64,000 nucleotides of DNA from Eucalyptus grandis (lineage: Eukaryota > Streptophyta > Magnoliopsida > Myrtales > Myrtaceae), in assembly GCF_016545825.1 (NCBI RefSeq), contig NC_052614.1, positions 12,108,559-12,172,558 of the forward strand, written 5' to 3'. Shown here piece by piece: positions 46,661 to 59,451 of the stretch. Position 1 is the first letter of the stretch. The number at the start of each line of letters is the position of its first letter. Both the position numbers and the translations under genes were made by a program. Under the pieces are notes generated by a model that saw nothing but the letters and a program-made list of their open reading frames with translations, did no database searches and was not told the DNA's origin.

Positions 46661-48466
46661 ATTCTGAACATTAGAGAGTGAGAATCATTTCAGTATTACA
46701 ATCTTTTCATAATCATACTTGGAGATCATCAAGACCGTTCCCAATAATAGGCCTCATTAGATGCTCATATATCAGGGTTTTGATTTTACTTGCAGTTAGT
46801 TGCAAGCATATATGATTTCTTGCCACACAATCATGTTCACGATTGTGAGATCATATTAGTATCTGCTTATCCTTTATCAGATTACATGTTATGCTTGAGA
46901 ACCATTGAGACAAACTTGTATAGGCTTTTGTGGACAGAGACAACACAGGGAAGCTATGGAAGAAAGGAACTAAGCTAATTCAACCATGATCACCTGATAT
47001 TACTGCTCTCATGGTTTTGCTACAGTATTGGAGAGAATTGTGTTGAAGATGATTATAGATACCATTGACGGTACAAAAGTTGGCAGCTAGAAGGTAGGTA
47101 GTATCATCAAAGACATAAAACTCCAGCACACAAAGGTATCCATGATTAGATCCAATCGGGTTAGAAGGATTTCCTGATTTATTGGCCCAATGCAAAGCCG
47201 CAAATTAAATGATAAATTGGAGATATCAGTCCTGATAATTATGGTTACTCTGATGCTGTAAGTTGATTTTAATCAATGAATGAACTAACACTTCTCCAGG
47301 AATAAGAAGAAATATATACCTTAGGTGCGTTGCAAGAATGGAAAAGTCTCTCCCAGAAATGCTTTCATCTCAAATTCTGAATGTGAATACCACAATCTAT
47401 TTCAGTAGCTAGCCAAACAAATCATTAACTACTTCGTTTCCTAGACAGTAAACAAAACCGCAACAATGAGTGAAAACGAAGAGTTCATCAGCAGGCCCGT
47501 AAAAGTAATACTATTTTCCTCTCCGTGTATTGCTGTACAACTCATAAATTTTTATGAATCTAGGAAGTTACCATGGTGACCATCAAATTGCAATAAAAAT
47601 AGTTGAGGAAAATGTCCATGCGACAAATCATTTGACAAATACTCCACTCTGTCTCACGAATCCTGATTAACATATTAATCCCAACCTTTTCCTTAACATT
47701 CTATCACACCTTCGACAAATAGAAGCACATAATTCTCCATTCAATAGCCAACCATAGTAATCCAAATGGACAAAGACTTTTGTTGATTGAATAAAGGATA
47801 GTGCTAGTAGTCGTTGCAACCCATTAATGTTTGGTACGTTCAATAGATCGGCAAGACAGCGACCCGAGCGATTCTGATAGATTCCTGTTGGTCGTGGTGC
47901 TTTTATGTAGTGTCCGAGTCAAATGGCCAAACTTTGAATCTTGGCCATGCCCTCCAATTCTCCGATGGAACAGCTTTTGATTCGTTTTCTGACGTTCGCC
48001 TTCTGGATGATGAGCAAATTGGTCTTTTGGTGGCGCAAGTGCATGCGCAAACTTTCCACAGCCTTGACCCGAAAGCAGCAGGCCGAGCCTTCTAGATGCG
48101 TAAGGAAGATAAATATTGGTTTAAATCGAACCCCCACATGATTAACTAAACTAATCCTCATCGCAAGTTCCAGCACATCCTGAGGTCTGTGATTTATGGT
48201 CCTAATGAACCCAGCGCATGGAAGGAATCCATCTCAGACAACATCAAGCGCTTGGCTTCTATGCTTTTGGAAACTTACTAATTCAATAGTAGGAGTTATC
48301 CGCACAAAGTTGCCAGCACTACTAGGAATCTACCAACGTGTATTACACAAGTTACTATCATCGACAGGCTTTAGACATGCTTAATTAAACATATAAATGT
48401 GTCATGACGCGCTTAAATGCATTTCGAGAGGTTAATATATCATAGATAATGAGCCTCTATTGTATA
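46661..48466. repeat. Dispersed repeat parts 1-2, copy D
   Basis: Part 1 (46661-47790) and part 2 (47790-48420) are contiguous here, as in copy B without its foldback element, which fixes the order of the parts. Plus frame 47910-48095 (ending ...AGRAF then a stop) closely matches 44516-44707 in copy C. Confidence 0.7.
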
Positions 48467-49458
48467 TGCTAGAGATATTTAGTATAATTCTGATAGTCTT
48501 CTAAATCTCTCAAGACTACGTAAATATCTCTAATTAAGAGTACATATCTTAATTAATATATTATCTTATTTAATCATTTCATGAAGTCCATAAATAGGCT
48601 GATGTAATCTTCATTATAACATATGGAAATATATAAAATTACTCTCTTTTGCATATTTTTCTTATTTATTAAACTTGGTATCAAAGCTAGCCATCCTAAA
48701 GTGCACCAAATGTGCTCGCACTCGGTACACACCCAAGTACCCATCCAGAGTTAATTTTGCTTCTTCTTCTTCTTCTTTTTCCAATAAGTTCTAATATCCT
48801 CCCATCAACATTGATTTAACATTGTTCATCTCATCCGATAGCCAACAAACTTTTGTCGCATAGTCTTTGGAGCCCTCTCATATGAGGAAACGCTTAGTCA
48901 AATCCATTTCATCATGGTTGTGTTTTGGTGCCAATCACAATGATTGCATCACCCACTATTGTAAGCCACATCACTCAATAACTATTTTCCCAAACCAGTC
49001 GCATAGGCCACTTGACACTACAATGCCAGCCATATAGGCCGCGTCGCTCAGTTACTATTTTGCAAGCCAATTGCATTGGCCGTTTGTTGTTTTCCCTCTG
49101 ATTCTCGATGTTTTGCATGTTGTTTCAAGAGGCAACACCACCATTAGGCTCATCGCTCTCAGACTAGCTAAATATGAAAATTTCGCCATGAACAATTGTT
49201 GAACACCGCCTCATCCGTTGAGTCGCAACCGTTGGACACTGTTCAAATTTGTATTCAAACTCAAGTTGGCATCTTCAATGCACCTTAACTTAGAAGGGAT
49301 GATAGAGATATTTGGATGATTTTATGTATCTCAAGATTATGCGAATATCACTATTTCATTATGCATATCTTGATTAATATATTATCTTATTTAGTTATTT
49401 CATGAGACCCATTATATAGGGTGATATAATCTTCATTACAACATATTGAAAAAAAAAA

Positions 49459-49494
<36 letters not shown>

Positions 49495-49670
49495 ACTCTC
49501 TTTCATATATCTTTCTTATAGGCATGGTTTAATATTTAATGACTCTAATACTCCCCCTCACCCTTAGTCTATTCTTTTGCATAGTACTAAGTGTGGAAAT
49601 TTATTGAGAAGGCAAATTTGATGCAAAAAAAAATTGAAGTCAGGATCTTGTGCTCTAATACCAAGTGAAT
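48467..49670 (+). mobile_element. Small LTR retroelement remnant, copia-like
   Basis: 48467-48671 and about 49297-49530 are diverged direct repeats (TAGAGATATTT, CATATCTTAATTAATATATTATCTTATTTA..., CTCTCTTTCATAT). The first is followed by TTGGTATCAAAGC (48673-48685), a PBS-like site. No protein domain is visible in the 600 bp between them, so it is either a TRIM or a deletion derivative. After the second repeat, 49550-49670 adds a block with a minus-sense purine tract (reverse of CTCCCCCTCACCC) and a reverse PBS-like GCTCTAATACCA near 49652. This hints at a second, oppositely oriented fragment. Exact borders are uncertain. Confidence 0.5.
49461..49491. repeat. (AT)n microsatellite
   Basis: About 14 AT units after an A-run; absent from the related remnant at 32430. 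Confidence 0.9.
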
Positions 49671-49927
49671 CTAAGCAGAAAAACCAAGTAGAGATCAAAG
49701 AAAGTACCACTTGCTTGTGCGTAATACCAGTTTAATGCGCTCATCATCAAGCATGCATAATGAAGCCTCAACAGTCACGCTCTTGTTCTAGTCAAGATAG
49801 TCGGAATCTACTATCCAATCGCAATAAAGTCGCAAAGAACGGGAGAATTGGACTACCCCATTCAAACACGGCAGCCACAAGTTCATTTGCTAAAGCTGGG
49901 CTGATCGGCGCCCCGCCGGGACGGGGG
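49671..49927. repeat. Dispersed repeat part 3, copy D, cut by an LTR
   Basis: Has the AAGCAGAAAAACC start and ends GCTAAAGCTGGGCTGATC followed by a short GC-rich stretch (GGCGCCCCGCCGGGACGGGG). The gypsy LTR then begins at 49928, where other copies have the GA run. Confidence 0.6.
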
Positions 49928-52540
49928 TGTGACATCCTGGATTTTTCACTTCTGCTTTCAATTAAATTAATCGGGCATTTCATCGACGCGCCTATAGGGC
50001 TGTTCTTAGAGCCGATCACTCTCGAGATAACTAGATTATCGGGAAAGCCATTAAGGAATTTCAATGCAATAGACGGAGAATTTGACCAAGAATCAACTAC
50101 TCAACCATGCTCATCTGCAGAGATTATTTATGCAAAGATATAAGTCGATTGGAAATTAGAAATAAGTCGGTTTGATTGAGATGTGTGGCTAAACGTAGGT
50201 GACTCCACTAAATTGGAAAATTCTCATCGACCGGCACTAAACGGATTGTCATGTCGTTTTGGTACCTTGTGTCCGTATTTGAATTCTCGATATTTTCACA
50301 ACACCCGAGAGTCGTCAATGTGTCGAGTGGGTTCCTTGTGGCTTGAAGAAAATCAACCACGGGTCATTTGCACTAAAAATTTTAAAACTACCCGATAGCC
50401 TAGGTCACACTAAAAATGCGCCAAAGTGAAATTAACCGCGAATTTAAATATGATTTCAGAAATTGAAAATTTTGTCATGTCACAAATCATTCTTGAAACG
50501 TCGACTCAGCCTATGAAGATTTTTATGCAAACCGAGACTTTTTGGGAAAAAGTCGTCCTAGGGCAATTTTTCTCCAGAAAAAAGTCAAGGACTATTTTTT
50601 ATCGAAATTAGGAAGCAAGTGGGATCAATTGGTGAGGAAAACTACCAATTTGATCATTGACGTGCTAATTGAATTTATGAGAGCCAAATTGGATTGAATC
50701 AAGAGAAATTTGGTATCCAATTGAGGGAGAAGTATGTGAAATTCGTAACTCCCCACCACCTAAGGCCTTTAGACCATTTCAAAGGTTCAAAGAGGGGCAT
50801 TGGTGGCTGATTTGAGGCCAAGGGACCAGCTGGTGGTGGAGGAATAGTCAAGGGGACCATTGAGGAGAAAATAAGGCTTGGTGGCCCCCTTTGTCCCCTC
50901 ATCTCTCCCTCTCTCCCTCGCCTACTGTCGATCGCCCCTCCTCCTTGCCATTTTCGCTTCCTTCAGCCAACAAGAACCGGCAGAGAAGCCAGCCGAAGCC
51001 CCCACACCATTGCACGCCACCGCCCGTCACTATCAACCGCCTCCGCCTCGCGCGCACGCCGTTGCTACCTTGCACCTCACTCGGCGTGCCTCTGCCCAAG
51101 CTCACCTGTCCAGACATCCCAAGAGCTGTCTCGATCAACTCAAGCCGCTGTGAGCCACCTCCAACCGCCGTCAAAGCCTGGAACCACCCATCCGAGCCAC
51201 TAAAGCCTCCGCCAATCCATCGCTGCCCTTGCCCCGCCCAACCAGCCACTATTTTCTTCTTTTGCAGCCAAGAACAAAGCATAAATAAATTTCCAGCAGC
51301 CTTCGAGGCCCATTTTGAGGTCGTTCCGAACTCCGAAAGCTAGGCCCACTTTGGAGAGAAGTGAGCCCCGTCACATCCCCATCGATTTGCATCGACCGGA
51401 TCGCCAAGCAAGTGAGTTTAACTCACTAATCCTCGCTTAGTAGGTTAATGATGCTTAAGGATTAATTAGATTAAGTTAAGTATGCTTAGGTTGTTAGTTA
51501 GATTAGATCAGTGAAATTTAATTATTTACGCATGTTAGGTGGATAGTTAGTGCAATTAGGGCCTAAACGAGCTCTAGTATTTATCTAGAGCAACTCGGAA
51601 ATTTTTCGGGTTTGTTTTGGCGCTCAAGTAGGCATTGTGGGCCTAAGTTGGATTTATTGCTATTTAATAATTAATTTTCGTAATTATTTAATTAATTAAT
51701 TAATTTCTAAAAATTAGACCAGGATAGCAGTGACCGAAATTTTATGCTGGTTATTGTGGTGCAATCTATTTATTTATTTGAGCTTTAATTTGTGCTAATT
51801 TTGCTTGATTGTGATTTTAGGATTTTATTCCTAAATTGGTTTAATTTTGGTAATTAATTGGAATATTACCAGGCGTCGGTCTACAGCGCCAAAAATTCAT
51901 TTTGGGACTGCTGAAAATAGTGGGAGGTTCAAAAGTGAAAACCTTGTATTTTGGCTAAGGCCGACCGTGTACCCACACACGTGTATTTTTATCGGGTATG
52001 ATAAAAATGGTGAATTGATTGTATGTTTCGGGATGGTATACTATATCAACCTACGGGTGATATGTCAGCTAAGATTGTGAGCAATATACTGATATACTAT
52101 ATCAACCTACAAGCTCTGATATGTCAACTTCACGAGAGCAATATACCTTATCAGCTTTACGAGAGTTATTATCAGTTTAGAGGGAGCATTATTAGTGTGC
52201 TATATGAACCCATTGGTTCGATATGTTAGCTTAGCGAGAGCAGTGCACTATTTGTTAGCTTAGCGAAAGCAATACACTATTTATTAACTTAGCGCGAGGT
52301 ATACTATCTATTTATCAGCTTAGAGCAAGCAATCCCAATATGGTTGGACTTATAGATAGTATTGAATGGGCCGATCAAGAAATAGTCGTGATGACATGTA
52401 ATCGACTAGGTCGATTGATCGATGATTCGATCTAAGTGTGGATTTAATGTGATTCAATGATTTGATGAATTGAACTGACTTGCAAGAAAAAACTGAGGCC
52501 AAGGTAAGTCCTCTAACGCTTGATTGTACTTAGGCAACCA
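49928..52540 (+). repeat. Tekay-like LTR, 3' end missing
   Basis: Starts TGTGACATCCTGG and follows the LTR at 17259 block for block (for example ACTAGATTATCGGGAAAGCCATTAAGG, then GGCCGACCGTGTACCCACACACG near 51960). It stops after GTACTTAGGCAACC, equivalent to about 19823 of the other LTR. About 800 bp of the LTR 3' end is missing. Confidence 0.88.
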
Positions 52541-52752
52541 TTAGAAATAGGTCTGTTCGACTGAGATGTGTGGATGATCGTGGGTGACTCCACTAAATTG
52601 GAAAATTCTTGTCGACCGACACTAATATGATTTTACTGTCGTTTTGGTACCCTGTGTCCGTAATTGAATCATCAAGAATTTCACGACAATCAAGAGTCGT
52701 CAATGAGTCGAGTAGGTTCATAGTGGCTCGAAGAAAATCGACCACGGGTCAT
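52541..52752 (+). repeat. Second Tekay-like LTR fragment
   Basis: Starts AGAAATAGGTCTGTTCGACTG, matching about 50158 onward in the preceding LTR, and runs for about 210 bp before the Tat element interrupts it at 52753. It is therefore an internal piece of another LTR copy, fused directly to the first. Confidence 0.85.
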
Positions 52753-55438
52753 TGTCACAACCTACTCTCGAGGGAGGGAACAGGTTTAGGGGTATTGCCT
52801 AAAGGACAGGTCTAAGGCCCATGATTAGGCGCAAGTTCTCCCAAGCCCATACCCGTGTGACATTGGGATATTCTTTATGAATTTTTGTACAAAAGGAGTC
52901 GCCACTAGCTTATTGGAGTCGGCTAGAAACCAAGTGAGACATGGAAGTGTACCTCACTTCCTACGCAACTAGATAACCTAGGGTCGGGGACTTGATTACA
53001 CTAATTGACCAATTAGTGCCCTTTCGGTACTTAATCTTATTCATTTTAACAAAATGATTTTTTTTTTGCAAGCAATTTGGATTGATTTTATATCTATCCA
53101 CTAACATGTGGATGATCATGTGGGTGCGCAATCATTAAAGTAACAAAGAATTGCTACCAAGATCCTAATTGCAGTAAAATTAACATAAGCAATTAAATAA
53201 TTGCAAACATAGTTAAACATATAGATCAAACATTCAATATAGTCAATATACAAGCAAATAAATGACTAATTACACTAAAATGCAATACATAGCAATTCCT
53301 AATCAAACCCCGCAATTTTTAGTTTTTCGAATTTTTTACTTTTTAATTTTTTTAATTTTTCTATTAATTAATGTTTATTTATTTTTAAAAAGAATCGAAT
53401 TTTTAATTTTTTCTGAGATTTTTTAATTTTTGGAAAAAAATTTTATTTTTATTTTTTCCGAAATTTTTTATTTAAAAAAATTAATTTTTTTAATATTAAT
53501 ATTATTATATTTCACGAAAATGGGTTCTGACCGAGTAAACCCAATCTAGCCCGTGACCCAACCCAAACCCGGATCCAACATTTTTGGATTTAAAAAAAAA
53601 AATCATTTTCAATTTAAAAAATTAAAAAAAAAAAAATTCCTTTCATTTGTCTTTTCTCACTACGCACTCTCCCTCTTGCGATTCCTCCTTCCCGATACCA
53701 GCTTTTTCCTTTCTTTTTCAATATTTGTTCTACTTTTTCATTTTTTCCATACTTTTCTTTTTCTATTGTTTTTTCTTTTATTTTTTTTTTCTTTTGGTCT
53801 TCTTCTCCTTCGTGCTTGCCCCCTGCACGCCTTCAACCCTTCCGAAGGCTGTCTTCTCCTTCCTCGCAACATTCCTCACCAAAATTTGTTTCTTTACCAG
53901 AACTAATTCGAACAATAACAATAACCGAAGCACCTAGCATCCCTTCTAACACCAAACCACCCCAATCGGCGCAAATCAACGCCGGCCATCTAACTCGACG
54001 GCTGCTAAACCATTCTTGGATGCAAACATCCCCGGCTCAAACACACATGATTACTTCACAAAAAAAGCATGAAATTGCGATGAAAACATAAAATACAGGC
54101 ATGGTCCAACAAATATATGAACAAGCGCAAATCAGACCGAGTTTGAACGCAGGTTGCTTCTCAGTTCTCTTTGAGACATTTTGTCAAACATTGAGTGTGC
54201 AGCAGCTAAAAAGGTCGTACAGCTCACTCGACGCTTGGATTTAGGTAAAGATCAACATAATATGTACAAGCAACACTCAAGATCCACTAAGGGACATATA
54301 TTACACTCGAACATATGTGAACACAGTAAGTATCTTCAGCCACAACATACTCACAGACTCGAATCTCTTTCAGGCATTTCATCAACCAGTTAGCACACAC
54401 AAATGAACCAAAGGATTTTCAGCCTGATATGGACTTGACACAAACCTAGACGTCTATCCACATATACTAAGACATATACTAAGACATTGAAAAGATTTCA
54501 TAGAAGACCAATGGGGCCGGAGCTCGCGCGAACTGGTCGGCCATGAGCTTAGGCTCGAGACCTTGAAAAGAAGCACAAGGCTTAGAGAAGCCTACCTGGT
54601 TCGAACAACGAGCAACCGGCGCACTTCAGGTGATGACGAAACGCTCTCTTAGTCTCACTCTCTCCCTTTGGCTCGCCCTTTACTCTCTCTGCTCTCTCTC
54701 GACCCCAAAAACCAGTCGAGAAAAAACCCCCTTCATCCTCTCTTTGCTCTCTTCCTTTTAAGCTCGGCCAACAACAGGCGCGCATGGCTCCTACCACCGC
54801 TAGCCTGTTGCGGCCGCTGATCTCCGACCACGGGATCACGCCGTCCTCTACCTTCGCGATCCTCTGGCTTCGCAATCCTCTGCTCCTCTGTTTGTACCCT
54901 CATATTTTCTCCTTTTTTGCAGAAGCGTGGATGCTGTGAGGGGAGGAAGATGATCTGCGCACGGGCCGGGTTGAAATAAAAGGAGATGGGCCAGCCCAAG
55001 TGCGAAAAAAGAAAAGGAAAAGAGATATGTGGGCAAGTCCATGCATGAAGAAAGACCCATATACTCAGCCTCATTCAATTTTTATACCTTTTAATGAATC
55101 TTTTTTTTAAAACTTTTTAAGGAAATTTTGGAAAAATAAAGACCATTCAATATGCCGTGCAATAATGAAATCACGATACATTTTAATGATTTTTTTTTTT
55201 CTTTTCTTTCTTCTTCTTCTTTTTTTCTTTTTCTTTTTTTCTTTTTCTTTTTTTATTTAAATTTTTTTAATAACTTTTTTTTTGATAAATTTTAAAACTA
55301 GTGATGCAAATGCTCCTAATGTCTATATGTGATGCAATTTTAGTGAAAATTTTTTGTTAAGGGGTTAGAAATCGATCCCCAATTTTCCAACGCAATTAAT
55401 AAACACTTAAACAAATCACCAAAATTTATGTGTCAACA
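52753..55438 (-). repeat. 3' LTR of the Tat element
   Basis: 2686 bp. On the minus strand it starts TGTTGACACA directly after a purine tract and ends GTTGTGACA. Contains a very T/A-rich stretch (53320-53520) and pyrimidine runs (53690-53800, 55195-55260). Small frames inside (53553-54091 plus, 54582-55078 minus) do not look like proteins. Confidence 0.85.
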
Positions 55439-55454
55439 ACTGCCCCTCTTTGAA
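55439..55454 (-). promoter_or_regulatory. Polypurine tract of the Tat element
   Basis: On the minus strand AAAGAGGGGCAG lies immediately before the TGTTGACACA start of the 3' LTR, the expected primer position for plus-strand DNA synthesis. Confidence 0.85.
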
Positions 55455-55584
55455 TGGAGGCTCAAAGAGATTCCTTTTAAAGATGAGAGAGACCTAAATT
55501 TTGCCCATGGAGGATGACGAAAATGGGCTGCTAATGAGAAAAAGGGGGTGAAGGGATGATCTTACTTTGTAAAAAAATAGCCTT

Positions 55585-56165
55585 CGACCGAGATGGGAAA
55601 GTCTTATTATGTGGTAACTAGTTTCGACTAGGAGAAATGTCTCATCATGTACAAATGGGTCTTGACCGGATGCAATAGTCTCACCGTGTACAAACGGGTT
55701 TTGACTAGAAGAAATGTCTCACCATGTACAAACGGGTTTCGACCAAATGATAGTCTCACCGTGTACAAACGGGTTTCGATTGGAAGAAAGGTCTCACCGT
55801 GTACAAACGGGTTTTGACCGGATGATAGTCTCATCGTGTACAAATGAGTTTCGACTGGAAGAAAGGTCTCACCGTGTACAAATGGGTTTCGACCGGATGA
55901 TAGTCTCACCGTGTACAAACAGGTTTTGACTGGAAGAAATGTCTCATCATGTACAAACGGGTTTCGACCGGATATGATAGTCTCACCGTGGACAAACGGG
56001 TTTCAACTGGGTAGAAGGTCTCACCTTGTAAAAATGGTTTTCGACTAGAGAAAGGTCTCACCGTGTACAAACGGGTTTCGACCGGATATGATAGTCTCAC
56101 CGTGTACAAACGGATTTCGACTGGTTAGAAGGTCTCACCGTGTAAAAACGGGTTTCAACCGGATG
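55585..56165. repeat. Tandem array, 37- and 38-bp monomers alternating (75-bp dimer)
   Basis: About 15 monomers share GTCTCACCGTGTACAAACGG. They alternate between a version with GACCGGATGATA (37 bp) and one with CTGGAAGAAAG (38 bp), giving a 75-bp higher-order unit. Because 75 is a multiple of three, both strands show repeated-peptide frames (55628-55918 minus, 55714-55929 plus); these are not genes. Toward 55980-56160 the order becomes less regular. The array lies in the 3' untranslated region of the Tat element. Confidence 0.92.
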
Positions 56166-58305
56166 ATTTAGGAAAAGCTATCAACCCCGTGGTTTTAAGG
56201 GTAGACCCACCAACCTTGTAAATGAGATGGTTTAAGGTTGACCATAAACCTTTAGAGATGACATGGTTTGAGGCTGACCATGAACCTTTGGTTTTTAGGG
56301 AAGCACCCACTAACCCCTTGAAAACTGTATGGCTTTACTGGGGAATCCTGTCAAACTCAACTTGAGCAAATGCCATTAGAGATGTCATCAAGAGACATAT
56401 TGGCAATATTAGAGCATTAATTGGACAAGCTAATCAAGCTAAGTTCGACTACCTTTAAAGTGATATTCAATGTCAATCATGTAGCGCAGAATTGTCATCT
56501 TGCTTGGGGATGTATCATTAATCATCAAATTATCTAGGAGTCAAGTTCTTATCAGAATGGCTACGACTCGTGAAAAAGACACATTAAGCATGCCAAACTA
56601 GAGCTCCTTAGTCAGAACGGGTTTCTCACAATTTTTTGATAAAATGGCTGTTTGATCTCATCCATTCACGTGAGAAGTAACTGATTGCTGAGGGTATCTC
56701 ATATAACCCATGTCAAAGGCTTTCAAAAACATTCACTATGAGCACAATCTAATTGATCAAAAAGGTCTTTTGAAAGGACTGTAATATAGGCTTGGTTATG
56801 GCTTACACAAAGGAATTATTGCTTTGAGGCCAATAAAGGAACATTTGTCGCTATCTTCATTGGGTTTACAAGTCGAGAACTTGGAAGATAAGACAAGATA
56901 GAATTACCTTCACTCCTTCAAGCAGTAGCTTCTTTGTGGCATTCTCATTTTCACTCAAACCATCCCAATCAGAAGAGACTTCGGGAAAAGGGTTGTAATG
57001 TTGACTTGGGAGAGGCTTGAAAGGCTTAAAATTTTCAAGAGGGTTTTTTAAGAGTCAGTGATCATCATGACATCGTGACCAGGTCACTCGATCTTTCAAA
57101 ATCATTTGGCTTTTGAACACAGCGCATCTCGAAAGTCCCTTGACTAATCATTTTTGCAATGGATCTTTTCTCATTTTTCTAATTTCCTTTGCACTCGCAA
57201 TGATTTTTATGTAGGCATTTGGACTTTGATATTTTTTTTTCCCATAAGATGCAGTTTTTTTTTCCTTGATGGGCATTGGCCTTACTTTTACCAAGCACAC
57301 TGCTTTTTTTATGCCCCCTAATCTGTCGACCTTTTTGTTCTTTGAACTTTTGGAGTTCTTACGACTTTCGAGATGCTTTTCATATTTTCTCGTGACTGTC
57401 AATCGTATTCGGTCAATTCTTATGCCTTGCCCCCTGTGAAGGGAGATGATCACCGCTCAGGGTTTAGAAATGAATAATTAGGCTCAAATTGGTTAAAGCA
57501 ACGGTTATCAGTGTTTGGGTAGAGAAGAAAATGTTCTTCTTCATCTCGAGATGAGTCAAGCTCTAATGAGAATTCCTCTTAAACTATCACCAGAAGATAG
57601 ATACAAGTGAAAGTAATAGAATCTTTTTCGATCATTCGCTCTATGACACAACCGTAACCTCCTATGTTGCTCCAATGTAGGGTCGTTCTCGGCAAGGGTA
57701 TTTTGAAGGATTGTTTTTAACTGGCCCAAAGGGCTAGCAAGAGATTAGTACGGTGCTTGGGATTGATGAAAGAAATTCCCTTATCATTTCGATCTTTGCG
57801 CCCAATGCGAATGAATCCTTTGTCCTAAGAGAAGGTCGTTTTCCACTCAACTCTCAAAAGTGTTTGAATGACGTGTTTGGAAATGGTTTACCTTTCTTCG
57901 TCCTAAGCACTTCTTGTTTGGCATGATTAACATTCCCTTTTCATTTTGTCAAGGTCACTCATGTGAAGCTCCCCCTCACGGAGACACAATTAACAACAAT
58001 TGAATCGACAACATTCAAGACCCCAAGCGCTTTACTCTTCATTCATTCATCTCTATCATCATTTTCAAATTTTTTTTTTATATAACAGGAAAAGGAATAC
58101 CCGATTGCCTTTGCAGAGGTTGGGTAGCCATTCGAACCGACCTTTCAAGGGCAACGACCAACTTCTTCCATTCCGTTGTAACTTCACCGAGTTGGTTGGA
58201 TACCTGAAATACAAATAAATATGCATGTATGTGATGTATGCATGACATGCATGATGCTAAGTGACTTGGATTATGCACAAAATGGCTCTACGGCCTTGAT
58301 CTCAT
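56166..58305 (-). other. 3' untranslated region of the Tat element
   Basis: Between the array and the integrase stop codon. 56160-56340 continues with looser repeats of AACCTTTG/GGTTTAAGG type. The minus frame 57453-57148 (Lys-rich, 101 codons) and one at 58278-58078 are unrecognised. No second gene such as an envelope-like one is apparent. Confidence 0.55.
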
Positions 58306-59451
58306 TTATGGGAAATATTTCTTGACAGCATCGGCATTTACAGGCTTAGACAGCTCACGACCGTCCATTTCAACTAAAACCATAGCATCACCCGGAAGGA
58401 TCTTCTTAATGACATAAGGTCCTTCATAGTTCGGGGTGAACTTGCCATGAGGATCAGGGATGATTGGCAGCACTATCCTTAGCACCAAGTCATTGACCTC
58501 AAAGTGCCTAAGACGAACCTTTCGATTGAAGGCCTTCGTGACCCGTTTCTAATAGCATTGACCATGACATATAGCTTTCAGCCTCTTCCCATCAATCATG
58601 TTTAGCTGCTCATGCCTCTGCTGTATCCATTCGGCTTCATCGAGCTTCAATTGAGAAGGACCCCCAACGAGGGAATCTCAACTTCTATAGGCAGAACAGC
58701 CTCCATTCCATATACTAACGAAAAAGGAGTTGCCTTGTGGAGGTGCGAATAGATGTTCGGTATGCCATCAGTGCGTAAGGAAGCCTTTCGTGCCAATCAC
58801 GATAATTTTCAGCTATCTTTGCAGCTGCCTCAACTGCCCCATTCCTTTGAGGACAGTATGGTGATGGGTTCAAATGGCGGACTCGAAACCCATCAAGCAA
58901 TTCATCTACGACTTTGTTGTTTAAGTTGGATCCATTGTCAGTGATGATTGCCTCCGGTACACCATAACGGGCAATAATATCGCGACGAATGAACTTGGCT
59001 ACATTCTTGGCAGTGACATTGACGTACAAGTTGGCTTCAATCCACTTCATAAAGTAGTCGATTGCCACCAAGATAAATCGATGTCCATTTGACGCCTTGG
59101 GATTGATGGGCCCGATCACGTCAATTCCCCACATAGAAAAGGGCCAAGATTAGGACATTTGGTGAAGCTCATTCAGTGAAGCGTTTATCTTATCCCCATA
59201 AATTTGGCGTTGTGACAACATCACACGTCTTGTATGCAGTCAGATTCCATGGTCAGCCAGTAGTAGCCAAGTCGCATGATCTTTCTCGCCAAGAGGTGAC
59301 CATTCATGTGGAGGCCACACTCCCCTTCATGTATTTCCTTCATCAAACGGTTCGCTTCTTTGGCATCGACACATCTTAGTAATGTCAAGTCAAAAGATCT
59401 TTTGTAAAGCGCACCTCCGTGGACAACAAATTTCGATGCCAACTTTGTCAA
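58306..59451 (-). pseudogene. Integrase of the Tat element
   Basis: Three parts in order on the minus strand. The HHCC zinc-binding region (YKRSFDLTLLRCVD, then EIHEGECGLHMNGH) is at 59451-59224, with its last Cys pair beyond a stop. The catalytic core is at 59134-58715: first Asp in WGIDVIGPI, second in ITDNGSNLN, Glu in RNGAVEAA. The C-terminal region is at 58488-58306 and includes NYEGPYVIKKILPG before the final stop. A frameshift and several stops lie between core and C-terminus (58714-58489). The DDE residues themselves are present. Confidence 0.9.

Noticed and set aside
53553..54091. Phe-rich plus frames in the Tat LTR
   Set aside because: They come from T-rich low-complexity DNA in the LTR.
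55628..56109. Repeated-peptide proteins on both strands
   Set aside because: The 75-bp tandem unit is divisible by three, which keeps frames open by chance; no start context or domain.
55585..56165. CRISPR-like array
   Set aside because: Monomers are adjacent with no unique spacers, and the context is a plant retrotransposon.
57148..57453. Lys-rich minus frame in the Tat 3' UTR as an extra gene
   Set aside because: No start context, domain or similarity that I can recognise; length is within chance for this AT-rich region.
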